Origin: CAZJYI01 sp964550025 | GTDB lineage: Bacteria > Verrucomicrobiota > Kiritimatiellia > UBA8416 > CAYOBW01 | Length of the DNA stretch: 62,122 nucleotides | NCBI GenBank assembly: GCA_964550025.1 | Contig: CAZJYI010000058.1 | Span: 1-62,122, forward strand | Reading direction: 5' to 3' | In this document: positions 28,649-36,751 of the stretch, piece by piece | Layout: every line of letters starts with the position of its first letter | Numbering within the stretch: the first letter of the stretch is position 1 | Program-made: the position numbers and the translations under genes | Notes under the pieces: generated by a model | Database searches by the model: none | What the model saw: only the letters and a program-made list of their open reading frames with translations | What the model was told of the DNA's origin: nothing

Positions 28649-30405
28649 ATCACATTCGGATGCTCACTCTGTTCGCACTGGTTGCCCTCGTTCCGTTCCC
28701 GGCGGACGCCAAACCGCCGAATGTCCTGGTCTTCCTCAGCGACGACCAGGGTTGGGGGGACCTGAGCCGTTCGGGCAATGTCGATCTGTCCACCCCGAAC
28801 ATTGACTCCCTGGCCAGGGAGGGCGCGAGCTTCGACCGGTTCTACGTGTGCCCGGTTTGCTCGCCGACCCGCGCGGAATTTCTCACCGGACGGCACCATG
28901 CCTATTCCGGTGTCCATTCCACTTCGGCGGGCGGGGAGCGCATGGACCTGGACGAGACGACGGTGGCCGACCTGTTCAAGGCGGCCGGGTACGCGACCGG
29001 GGCCTTCGGCAAGTGGCACAACGGCATGCAGTATCCCTACCACCCGAACGGGCGCGGATTTGACGAGTTCTACGGGTTCTGCAGCGGGCACTGGGGGAAC
29101 TACTTCGACCCCATGCTCGAACACAACGGGCGGATCGTGAAGGGCGAGGGCTTCTGCGTCGACGACTTCACCGACAAGGCCATGGCCTTCATGGCGGACG
29201 CGGTCAAGAAGGGCAAGCCGTTCTTCGCCTACGTGCCTTACAACACCCCGCACTCGCCCATGCAGGTTCCCGAACGTTTCTGGAGACGTTTCTCGGAACG
29301 TCCCCTCCAGCTCAAGAACCAGCAGAAGAAGGAGAACCCCAGGCAGGACCTGCACAAACGTTGCGCTCTTGCAATGTGCGAAAACCTCGACTGGAATGTC
29401 GGGCGGGTGCTCGGCAAGCTGGATGAGCTCGGTGTGTCGGAAAACACCATCATCGCCTGGTTTCACGACAACGGCCCCAACGGCATTCGCTGGAACGGCG
29501 GGATGAAAGGTCGCAAAGGTTCCACCGACGAAGGCGGCGTACGCAGCCCGCTGTACGTGCGCTGGCCCGCCGGGATCAAACCCGGAACCAGGATCCCCCA
29601 GATTTCCACTGCCCGAGACCTGTTGCCCACGCTGTGCGACCTGTGCAATGTGCCGCTCGAAAAGGACAAGAGACTGAATGGTGCCAGTTTGAAACCTCTC
29701 CTGCTCGGGGCGTCGGCGGACTGGCCCGACCGCATCTTGATCAACCATTGGAAAGACAAGATCAGTGCCCGCAGCCAGCGGTTCCGGCTGGACAACAAGG
29801 GCAAGCTGTTCGACATGGTTGCGGACCCGGGACAGAAGAAGCCGGTGAACGAGAAACATCCCGACGCGCTGCGCGAGCTTTCCGCCCGGGTCAAGGCCCA
29901 CCGCGATGAGCACATGGAAGGCTATTTCAAAGAAGACCGTCTCTTCGTGATCGCGCATCCGGGATCGCCCTTCACCCAGGTGCCCGCCCGCGACGGAGTC
30001 GCTCACGGGAACATCAAACGCTCCAACAAGTTCCCCAACTGCTCCTACTTCCAGAACTGGACGAGCGTGGACGACAAGATCACTTTCAAGGCGCGGGTCG
30101 CTGCTTCCGGGACTTACACAGTGGACCTTTACTACGCCGCCAAAGAGGCCGGCGCCAAGTGCGTGCTGCGCTTCAACGACGCGGTGCTGCCCTTCGAAAT
30201 CACCGAGGCGCACGACGTACCCGAGCTCGGCGCCGAGCACGACCGGTATGCCCGGGCAGAGTCGTACGTGAAAGACTTCAAGGCGGTTTCGATCGGGAGC
30301 ATCAATCTGGAAAAGGGCGACGGGGAGCTAACGCTAAAGGCCACCGAGATTCCCGGCGCCGAGGCAATGGAGTTCCGCCTGCTGACGCTGGAGCGCGTGA
30401 ACTGA
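28645..30405 (+). CDS. FGly-dependent sulfatase with C-terminal beta domain
   Basis: The 586-residue secreted protein (signal MNHIRMLTLFALVALVPFPADA) has PPNVLVFLSDDQGWGD for metal binding, VCSPTRAEFLTGR with the FGly cysteine at residue 72, GKWHNG, FFAYVPYNTPHSP, and AWFHDNGPNG as the downstream Asp-Asn pair. After the catalytic domain (about 1-440) comes a beta-rich domain (GTYTVDLYYAAKEAGAKCVLRFNDAVL) of the kind often attached to PVC sulfatases. The start overlaps the GH-A gene's stop by four bases. It would need an anaerobic or aerobic FGly-maturing enzyme encoded elsewhere. The exact S1 subfamily is not assigned. Confidence 0.93.
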   Translation: MNHIRMLTLFALVALVPFPADAKPPNVLVFLSDDQGWGDLSRSGNVDLSTPNIDSLAREGASFDRFYVCPVCSPTRAEFLTGRHHAYSGVHSTSAGGERMDLDETTVADLFKAAGYATGAFGKWHNGMQYPYHPNGRGFDEFYGFCSGHWGNYFDPMLEHNGRIVKGEGFCVDDFTDKAMAFMADAVKKGKPFFAYVPYNTPHSPMQVPERFWRRFSERPLQLKNQQKKENPRQDLHKRCALAMCENLDWNVGRVLGKLDELGVSENTIIAWFHDNGPNGIRWNGGMKGRKGSTDEGGVRSPLYVRWPAGIKPGTRIPQISTARDLLPTLCDLCNVPLEKDKRLNGASLKPLLLGASADWPDRILINHWKDKISARSQRFRLDNKGKLFDMVADPGQKKPVNEKHPDALRELSARVKAHRDEHMEGYFKEDRLFVIAHPGSPFTQVPARDGVAHGNIKRSNKFPNCSYFQNWTSVDDKITFKARVAASGTYTVDLYYAAKEAGAKCVLRFNDAVLPFEITEAHDVPELGAEHDRYARAESYVKDFKAVSIGSINLEKGDGELTLKATEIPGAEAMEFRLLTLERVN

Positions 30406-30406
30406 T

Positions 30407-30496
30407 TGCGGCCTCGTGTCGGAGGGCGCCACAAAGGACCTGGAGGCGTTCGGCGCCAGGCACGGCATGATGTGCAAGTTCTTCTTCGGTTGGTAG
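30407..30496 (+). pseudogene. orphan C-terminal fragment after the sulfatase
   Basis: Right after the sulfatase stop, another frame reads LVSEGATKDLEAFGARHG, then MMCKFFFGW and a stop at 30494. It has no start or ribosome site and looks like the tail of a lost gene. The parent family is not recognised. Confidence 0.35.
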
Positions 30497-30505
30497 ATAA
30501 ACGCC

Positions 30506-30534
30506 CCGACGCGTGCAACAACTGTGCGCGTCGG
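30506..30534. terminator. hairpin between convergent genes, arms CCGACGCG / CGCGTCGG
   Basis: Two perfect eight-base GC-rich arms flank a 13-base loop. The right arm touches the stop codon of the BaiN-like gene (30535-30537, minus strand). No T-run is present, so this may be a weak bidirectional terminator or another stop-anchored palindrome. Confidence 0.5.
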
Positions 30535-31662
30535 TCACCTGCGCCGCCGGGGCCTTCCGCGGCGGGAGGGCTTGGCGGGACGCGTACTCGGTCGCGGGGT
30601 GTCGATCCCCATTGATGCGGCGATACTCTCAGCGGCCAGGCGGGCGGAGGCAAAGGCTGCCGTCAGGTTGTAGCCGCCGGTGGGCCCGTCGACGTCAAGC
30701 ACTTCACCGGCGAAGTAGAGCCCGGATACGAGCCGCGATTCCATCGAGTCCGGATTGACTTCGTTCAAGTCGACCCCTCCCACCGTCACCATCGCTTCCT
30801 TCAGCGGGCGCAACTTCACGTTCGTGATCCGGAAGGGCCTCTCCCTGGCTGTCGGGGTTACTTCGAGCGCAGGTCGTCGTGCCGCCGCCCGGGAGAGCAG
30901 ACGCGTCGCGTTCGATATGGCGCCGCCGCCCAGCCCCCACCGCTCGCAGATCAGGGGGCCGGAGGTCCTGCCGAGAACGGTATTCCCGTCGAACACTAGA
31001 ACACGCGCATCGGGGACCGTCTCGCCGGGGTGTTTTCGCCACCAGTCGTTCTTGTGTTCGACGCCGACAAGACCGGGGCGATACGGGCACACCCGATGAC
31101 CGAGCTCCTTGGCGAACCGCTGGCCGTCTCCCACGCTTCCGGTCTTTGGATAGCTGACGCCACCGGTGGCGATCAAGACGTGGCTCGCGGCAATAGCGAA
31201 GTGCGCCGTTCGAACGTGGAACCCTTGCGGCGCCTCTGTGACCGACTCCACGGCCGCGTTGAGACAAAGCGGAACTCCGAGCCCCCTGAGCGTATCGGTG
31301 AAGCAATGCACGACGTCGGGAGCGCGCTCGGACCTCGGATAGACACGGCCCTCCGCCGTTCGCAGCAACGGAAGCCGATGTTGCTCAAACCACTTCTGCA
31401 GTGCATAAGGCGAAGACTGGTTCAGTGCCTTGCGCAGAAACGGCTCGAGCTCGGGCCCGAAGCCGGCCAGCATCCTCTCCGCGGGCAGGTGCGATGTCAG
31501 GTTGCAGCGCCCATTGCCGCACATCAGCAGCTTGCTGCCGACGCGGTGTTTGCGTTCGAGCAGAAGCGTGCGCAGCCCGAAGTCGCCCGCACGGCATGCC
31601 GCCATCAATCCGGCAGCGCCGGCACCGATGATGACCAACGGATTGGATTCTGATTTGTTCAC
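30535..31662 (-). CDS. BaiN/HI0933-family flavoprotein with internal gap
   Basis: The protein carries NPLVIIGAGAAGLMAACRAGDFG (FAD-binding glycine-rich loop), GSKLLMCGNGRCNLT, and the family C-terminus VSGLYFAGEVLDVDGPTGGYNL, so it is an NAD(P)/FAD-dependent oxidoreductase of the HI0933 group. It is about 375 residues against 400-420 usually. Between GLGGGAISNATRLLSRAAARRPALEV and RPFRITNVKLRPLKEAMVTVGGV some 70-80 expected residues are absent (junction about 30855-30868) with the frame intact, so it may be non-functional. The start is uncertain: GTG at 31662 is right before the FAD motif but has no clear ribosome site. The open frame continues upstream through 33720 only because it is antisense to a sulfatase. 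Confidence 0.8.
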   Translation of the reverse strand: MNKSESNPLVIIGAGAAGLMAACRAGDFGLRTLLLERKHRVGSKLLMCGNGRCNLTSHLPAERMLAGFGPELEPFLRKALNQSSPYALQKWFEQHRLPLLRTAEGRVYPRSERAPDVVHCFTDTLRGLGVPLCLNAAVESVTEAPQGFHVRTAHFAIAASHVLIATGGVSYPKTGSVGDGQRFAKELGHRVCPYRPGLVGVEHKNDWWRKHPGETVPDARVLVFDGNTVLGRTSGPLICERWGLGGGAISNATRLLSRAAARRPALEVTPTARERPFRITNVKLRPLKEAMVTVGGVDLNEVNPDSMESRLVSGLYFAGEVLDVDGPTGGYNLTAAFASARLAAESIAASMGIDTPRPSTRPAKPSRRGRPRRRR

Positions 31663-31908
31663 GGAGGCAGGATGACGCAATGCGGCGAGGGGATCAAGGT
31701 GGATCCAACGTCCCCAGACCGCGGGTCGGCCGTCGCGCACGACACCCGTGCTTTTGGACTCAATCCACGCAGCCGATGCTTGGCAGGGAGACCGCTGCCG
31801 GGTTACCTTGGATGCCCCGTCGGTTGGAATCAACATGCGGCATCCGGTGAGAAGGGTCTGTAAGCTGCTATGGCGGGAGTCGTTAGGCCGCAGGTAAGGA
31901 GGATACAC

Positions 31909-33687
31909 ATGACAGTTTCGAAGCTTGGGAGAATGTGGTGGGTGGTTGGAATGGTGCTGGCAATCGTTGTGACGGCGGCGCCCGAACAGCCCAACGTGGT
32001 GATGGTCATCACCGATGACCAGGGATACGGCGACCTTAGCTGTCACGGCAACCCCGTGCTCAAGACGCCCGTGCTCGACCGGCTGCATGCGCAGGGAGTC
32101 CGGCTGACCGACTACCATGTGGCTCCAACCTGTGCCCCCACACGCGCGGCCTTGTTGACCGGCCGCTGGACCAACCGCACCGGTGTGTGGCATACGATCA
32201 TGGGGCGCTCGCTGCTGCGCGCCAATGAGGTGACCCTTGCCACCATCCTGAAGAAGAGCGGTTACCGCACCGCCATGTTCGGCAAGTGGCACCTGGGCGA
32301 CAACTACCCCTATCGCCCCGAAGACCGCGGGTTCGAGGAGGTGCTGCGTCACGGCGGCGGCGGGGTGGGGCAGACGCCTGACTACTGGGACAATGCCTAC
32401 TTCGACGATGCCTACTTCCACAACGGCAAGGCGAGACGGGTCAAGGGGTACTGTACCGATGTCTTCTTCGACTACGCCACCCGCTTCATCGAACGGGTCA
32501 AGGGCGGCAAGAAACCCTTCTTCGTCTACATCTCCACCAATGCGCCCCACAGTCCGTTCCACTGTCCGCCGAAGTACGTGAAGCCCTACGAGAAGCAGGG
32601 CGGGAGGGTGGCCAACTTCTTCGGTATGATTGCCAATATCGATGAGAACGTCGGCAAGCTGCGCAAGTACCTGGACGAAAATGGGCTGGCGGACAACACG
32701 ATCTTCATCTTCACCACTGATAACGGCACCGCCAGCGGTCAGCGCGTCTTCAACGACGGCATGCGTGGGGCGAAGGGCAGCCAATACGACGGCGGGCACC
32801 GAGTGCCGTTCTTCCTGTATTGGCCCGAAGGCGGTTTCGCCGAGGGGCGGGATGTCGACACGATCACCTCTTACGTGGACGTCGTGCCGACCCTGATCGA
32901 CCTGTGCGGCGCCCGTCCGCCGGCCGGCGTCAAGTTCGACGGCGTCAATATCCGGCCGCTGCTTGAGGGCAAGGCCGCCAACTGGCCGGACCGGCTGTTG
33001 GTGACGGACTCGCAACGGGTCCGCGACCCCATCAAGTGGCGCAAGAGCGCGGTGATGAGCGATCAATGGCGTCTGATCGACGGCAAACAGCTCTACGACA
33101 TCCGCAAGGACAAGGGCCAGAAGAAGGACGTGGCCGGTCAGCATCCCGAGGTGGTGAAACGCATGCGCGACTTCTACGATGCGTGGTGGGCCGAACTGGA
33201 ACCGACGTTCGGCGAACCCACCGCCATCTACCTCGGGCATCCCGAAGCGACCGCCGTGGACCTGACTTGCCACGACTGGATTGCCGACCAGCTCACGCCC
33301 TGGAACCAGGGACACATCCGCAATGCGGAAGCCAAACCGGGGTATACCGGGTTCTGGGCGGTAGACGTCATCGCGGAGGGCGAATACGAGGTGGAGCTGC
33401 GACGCTGGCCCAGGGAGGCCGACCTGGCGATCACGGCGCCCCTGGCGGCCGGCAAGCCCGTCCCCGGCCTCACGGCCTTCCGTGAGACCCCGGGCAAACC
33501 CTTCGCCGTGGTCAAGGCCGAGCTGAAGTTGGGAGGTCAGACGTTGACCGTGCCGGTCAAGCCCGGGGACAAAGGGGTGACGTTCAGCCTCCAACTCAAG
33601 CCGGGCCGCGACGAGCTCTGGACCAAGTTCATCGACGCCCAAGGCAACCGCATAGGCGCCTACTACGCCTACGTCCGCAGGCTTTGA
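31909..33687 (+). CDS. FGly-dependent sulfatase (arylsulfatase A type) with C-terminal domain
   Basis: The 592-residue secreted enzyme starts at 31909, where AAGGAGG lies six bases upstream and a signal sequence follows (MWWVVGMVLAIVVTAAP); an ATG at 31870 has neither. Motifs: QPNVVMVITDDQGYGDLSCHG, APTCAPTRAALLTGR with the FGly cysteine at 75, TAMFGKWHLG, FVYISTNAPHSPF, FIFTTDNGTASGQ, GGHRVPFFLYWPEG, YVDVVPTLIDLCG. The last about 140 residues (from WAVDVIAEGEYEVELRRWP) form a beta domain common to this subgroup. It is divergent from the BaiN-like gene. Substrate not assigned. Confidence 0.94.
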   Translation: MTVSKLGRMWWVVGMVLAIVVTAAPEQPNVVMVITDDQGYGDLSCHGNPVLKTPVLDRLHAQGVRLTDYHVAPTCAPTRAALLTGRWTNRTGVWHTIMGRSLLRANEVTLATILKKSGYRTAMFGKWHLGDNYPYRPEDRGFEEVLRHGGGGVGQTPDYWDNAYFDDAYFHNGKARRVKGYCTDVFFDYATRFIERVKGGKKPFFVYISTNAPHSPFHCPPKYVKPYEKQGGRVANFFGMIANIDENVGKLRKYLDENGLADNTIFIFTTDNGTASGQRVFNDGMRGAKGSQYDGGHRVPFFLYWPEGGFAEGRDVDTITSYVDVVPTLIDLCGARPPAGVKFDGVNIRPLLEGKAANWPDRLLVTDSQRVRDPIKWRKSAVMSDQWRLIDGKQLYDIRKDKGQKKDVAGQHPEVVKRMRDFYDAWWAELEPTFGEPTAIYLGHPEATAVDLTCHDWIADQLTPWNQGHIRNAEAKPGYTGFWAVDVIAEGEYEVELRRWPREADLAITAPLAAGKPVPGLTAFRETPGKPFAVVKAELKLGGQTLTVPVKPGDKGVTFSLQLKPGRDELWTKFIDAQGNRIGAYYAYVRRL

Positions 33688-33697
33688 AGGCAAGAAC

Positions 33698-33712
33698 CCC
33701 CGCCTCGCGGGG
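33698..33712 (+). terminator. GC hairpin CCCCGC / GCGGGG after the sulfatase
   Basis: A six-base perfect stem with a three-base loop starts ten bases after the sulfatase stop. There is no U-tract, so termination would be weak. Confidence 0.4.
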
Positions 33713-33849
33713 ATGGGCAATGAATGGCATGGTTGGGCTGCACGATCGGGATTGCCAGGCAGGGGGTCGCACGTCCATCACCTGCTCACGACCTACGTAC
33801 AGTACGTCTTCCCTCGTTCGCCATGCGTGATCGCGCCGGAAACGAGCAG

Positions 33850-33963
33850 GGAGAAACAGATGAATGCCGCCTGAAAGGACTGCCCGTCTTTGACGGCATG
33901 GCCATTGCTAATGACTCGCTCTTCATCACATTATCGGATGGCAAGGTGATCTGTTTCAGGTAG
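33850..33963 (+). pseudogene. orphan C-terminus of a PQQ-like beta-propeller protein
   Basis: The frame ends TDECRLKGLPVFDGMAIAND, then SLFITLSDGKVICFR and a stop. This 'PPVFDGMAVA.GRLYIS..DGKV.CF' ending is the standard last blade of PQQ-like propeller proteins in this group of bacteria. The rest of the gene (normally over 1 kb) is missing; upstream the frame has no similarity to a propeller. Compare the intact propeller gene at 58250-61351. Confidence 0.7.
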
Positions 33964-33993
33964 GGCGGACGAGGAGAACACGGAATAGATGGA

Positions 33994-35718
33994 ATGAGCA
34001 ACGACCGACATCTTCTCCGCGGAATCCAAACCGTGGCGTGCGTGATTGTGGCCGCGGCTTCTGGGGGCCAGCTGCTGGCACAGGAGGTTCTCTACAATGG
34101 GATCGAGCTGTCGGGAGAGTGGCCGCCGAGAGACATCGAGATGAACAGCCGCGAACCGATGCCGGTTCCGTATTTGAAGAACCCGCCGGCAGTCATCCCG
34201 ATCGACGTGGGAAGACAGTTGTTCGTCGATGACTTTCTGATTGCTCGAACGACCCTCAAGCGATGCTGGCATCGACCGGTCAAGTATGAAGGGAATCCCG
34301 TCCTGAAGCCGGAGCGGGATTACGAAGGATCCCGCACGACGTTGAAATGCTCTCCCGTTATCTATGATCCCGCCGATAGGCTCTTCAAGGTCTGGTATAT
34401 GACAGGCTCGCACCGCAATCGTTGCCTGGCCGTGAGCAAGGACGGGATTCAGTGGGAACGGCCGGAAACGGATATCGTGCCCGACAAGAACTACGTCATC
34501 TACAAACCGGACTGGAAAGACAACACCAACGGCTTTGATGTTGAGCTGGACCACGACGCCGCCAACCCGGATGAACGATTCAAAGCGATTCAATATCGAA
34601 AGCCCGAGAAGCTGAACTTCTTCTTCACGTCTCCTGACGGTGTTCACTGGAAGATGATTGGCCACGCGCCTCGGTACATCGAGAACATGCCGGAGTTCAG
34701 GGACCGCAGCATTGGCAGCGCGGGCAACAAGTTCCATCCCGGCGACGTTTGCACCTTTCACTGGAATCCGTTCCGGAAAGTCTGGGTCTTTGACGTGAAA
34801 GAGCACCATACACCGGGGCGGGGACGTGCTCGTTTCTACCGTGAAGGAAAGACCTTCGCGGAGTTGCTTGACATCAATCCGGCGAATCTCGTGTTCTCGA
34901 TGGGCGCCGACAGACTGGACAAGTTCTTCCCCGGCATAGACAACTCAGCCAAACTCCATGGGTACATGAAGATCACGCCGCAGATGTATCAGCGTGACGC
35001 GGTGGCGTACGAAAGCCTGATGCTGGGCACCTTTTCCCTTTGGTACAACCAGATGCCCGGGCAGAAGATCCCCAAAATCAACCAGATCTTCGTCGGGTTT
35101 AGCCGAGATGGTTTTCACTGGGACAGGCCGGACCGTGATCCTTTCATTCCGATTGAACGGGAAAAGGGCGCTGGGCACCATGAGTTCGGGTACCTCCGTC
35201 CTGCAGGCGGCGGCTGTGTCATCGTGAAGGATGAACTCTACTTCTATTATGAGGGCTGCTCCGGGATCACGCGGGACTGGAAGAAGTCCCGTAACGAATC
35301 CATGACCATCAACCTGGCCGTTCTGCGGCGGGATGGGTTCGCCTCGATGGAGGCCGAAGACGAGACCGGAACGCTGGAAACACGGCCGTTGACTTTCAAC
35401 GGCAACCATCTGTTTGCCAATCTGGACGCGCCGGACGGCGAGTTGAAAGTGGAAATCCTGGATGCCGACGGGAAGCCAATCACTCCGTTCACATTAGAGA
35501 AGTGCTTTCCCGGAAGAGCAGACAAAACGAAACTCGAGATCAAGTGGAAAGGCGTGTCCGATCTGAGCGCCTTGCGGGGGAAACCAGTTCGTTTTCGATT
35601 TCATCTGCGGAATGGGGCACTGTATGCGTTCTGGGTCAGTGAGGGTGAATCCGGTGAGAGCAATGGCTACCTGGCATCAGGCGGGCCCGGTTACGCTGGG
35701 GTGCGGGACGTGCGGTGA
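33994..35718 (+). CDS. secreted five-bladed-propeller protein, GH32/GH43-like
   Basis: The 574-residue protein has a signal-like N-terminus (CVIVAAASGGQLLAQ) and repeated blades of the type seen in GH32/GH43/GH130-fold proteins: RQLFVDDFLIARTT, FKVWYMTGSHRNRCLAVSKDGIQWERP, KLNFFFTSPDGVHWKMIG, QIFVGFSRDGFHWDRPDRDPFIP, ELYFYYEGCSG. The C-terminal 130 residues form a beta sandwich (PDGELKVEILDADGKPITPF). Proteins like this are common beside sulfatases in Planctomycetota and Lentisphaerota and are usually annotated only as hypothetical. I cannot assign catalytic residues or substrate. No strong ribosome site is seen before the ATG. Confidence 0.75.
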   Translation: MSNDRHLLRGIQTVACVIVAAASGGQLLAQEVLYNGIELSGEWPPRDIEMNSREPMPVPYLKNPPAVIPIDVGRQLFVDDFLIARTTLKRCWHRPVKYEGNPVLKPERDYEGSRTTLKCSPVIYDPADRLFKVWYMTGSHRNRCLAVSKDGIQWERPETDIVPDKNYVIYKPDWKDNTNGFDVELDHDAANPDERFKAIQYRKPEKLNFFFTSPDGVHWKMIGHAPRYIENMPEFRDRSIGSAGNKFHPGDVCTFHWNPFRKVWVFDVKEHHTPGRGRARFYREGKTFAELLDINPANLVFSMGADRLDKFFPGIDNSAKLHGYMKITPQMYQRDAVAYESLMLGTFSLWYNQMPGQKIPKINQIFVGFSRDGFHWDRPDRDPFIPIEREKGAGHHEFGYLRPAGGGCVIVKDELYFYYEGCSGITRDWKKSRNESMTINLAVLRRDGFASMEAEDETGTLETRPLTFNGNHLFANLDAPDGELKVEILDADGKPITPFTLEKCFPGRADKTKLEIKWKGVSDLSALRGKPVRFRFHLRNGALYAFWVSEGESGESNGYLASGGPGYAGVRDVR

Positions 35719-35796
35719 ACGTCGATGGACGGGCAGCTCCACAGAGAACGCAAAACTCCACCATTGAAGAACAGTGCGCCAGGGGAGGGGATCATT

Positions 35797-35823
35797 CAAC
35801 AGGATCAACAGGATGTACAGGAT
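35797..35823. repeat. tandem 9-base repeat CAACAGGAT
   Basis: Three consecutive nine-base units (CAACAGGAT, CAACAGGAT, GTACAGGAT) lie in the 196-base gap between the propeller gene and vapC. The rest of this gap shows no gene. Such 'ACAGGAT' trains occur between genes in many environmental genomes. Confidence 0.7.
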
Positions 35824-35914
35824 ATGGAGAGAAGCCGCAGTGCGGGGCGCCCGCCGGCCCGACCGCCTGGCGGCCGCCGTGCCAGCAGCGACCAACCGGG
35901 GTCAACAGGTGATC

Positions 35915-36337
35915 CTATGACGCGTATGGATTCCTGACCACGAGGGAGCCGTACTCCTGGCCATCAGACATGTCTTCTGAGTAGACAACCGTGCACTCGG
36001 CCCGTTCTGCCGCGGCTAGTATCAGTGAATCCCAGTAGCTGAGCTGCCAGCGCTCCTTGAGGGTGATCGCCTGAACGACCAGTGTGGCATCAATCTCAAC
36101 AGTTTCCATTGTCGACAGCAGGACAATCTCTCTCTTCGCCTGCTCGATGGACATCGGTTGCTCGAGCTTCTTGGTGAGCGTGACGAAGAGCTCGCTCAGC
36201 ACCTGCGCAGATAGGACACCGGTGTTGTTTCGGAGACACGCAAAGATGAGCTCCTGGCTCCTGGCCTTCTTCTCGGGAGAACCCGCGTCATGAGCGTACA
36301 CGAGTACGTTCGTATCCAGAAACACGCTATCTGGCAT
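35915..36337 (-). CDS. vapC: VapC-type PIN-domain toxin
   Basis: The 140-residue protein has the PIN-domain acidic set: VFLDTNVLVYAHD (Asp8), VLSELF (Glu49), LSYWDSLILAAAERAECTVVYSEDM (Asp103 and Asp122). These bind the metal used for RNA cleavage, normally of tRNA or rRNA sites. Its start overlaps the end of the antitoxin gene by 11 bases, the usual vapBC arrangement that keeps toxin below antitoxin. It lies between carbohydrate genes of opposite strand and looks like an independent cassette. Confidence 0.92.
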   Translation of the reverse strand: MPDSVFLDTNVLVYAHDAGSPEKKARSQELIFACLRNNTGVLSAQVLSELFVTLTKKLEQPMSIEQAKREIVLLSTMETVEIDATLVVQAITLKERWQLSYWDSLILAAAERAECTVVYSEDMSDGQEYGSLVVRNPYAS

Positions 36338-36560
36338 GCAGATCCTCCCGACTCCATGTCCGGTTGCCTACCGATACACTAGGGGTATCGAAGGACTCAT
36401 GCAGCTGCGCAATGATGTCCTCGGTGCGACTATCCTCACGCATCGCAAGCTGCTGCAGGATCTTCCGCACCATCGCCGTGAGCGTCGTGTGCCGTTCCAC
36501 GGCCAACTTGCGCACTTTCACAAGGATGTCATCCTCAATGGATATCGTAATGTTGGACAT
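36327..36560 (-). CDS. vapB: VapB-type ribbon-helix-helix antitoxin
   Basis: The 77-residue protein starts MSNITISIEDDILVKVRKLA, a ribbon-helix-helix strand and helix, followed by a helix (TLTAMVRKILQQLAMRED) and a flexible acidic tail ending in TWSREDLHAR that would wrap the PIN toxin. GAGGGAG lies just before the ATG. Two short inverted repeats upstream (36580-36611) are likely binding sites for autorepression. Confidence 0.88.
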   Translation of the reverse strand: MSNITISIEDDILVKVRKLAVERHTTLTAMVRKILQQLAMREDSRTEDIIAQLHESFDTPSVSVGNRTWSREDLHAR

Positions 36561-36579
36561 ATCTACTCCCTCTCACAAT

Positions 36580-36611
36580 CTACACAGAATAAGTGTAGCA
36601 CAGTAACTGTG
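36580..36611. promoter_or_regulatory. two adjacent inverted repeats upstream of vapB
   Basis: CTACAC / GTGTAG with a seven-base spacer (36580-36598) is followed directly by CACAG / CTGTG with a three-base spacer (36599-36611). They lie 20-50 bases before the vapB start, where autoregulatory operators of RHH antitoxins are found. Confidence 0.6.
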
Positions 36612-36751
36612 GGAGTCAAGGGGCTTGATGACCACAAGTGAGAGTTCTCACTATCGGCTCAACGCTCAGGCGGCCGGTAGGCGATCTTAAGCATTCACGG
36701 CCCGCTCTGATTTGACTACAGTTGGGGACAATCGCAACAAAGGACCGTACC

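Noticed and set aside
30535..33720. Minus-strand open frame of 1,061 codons
   Set aside because: Only the last about 375 codons are the BaiN-like gene; the rest is antisense to a clear sulfatase on the plus strand and has no protein-like motifs.
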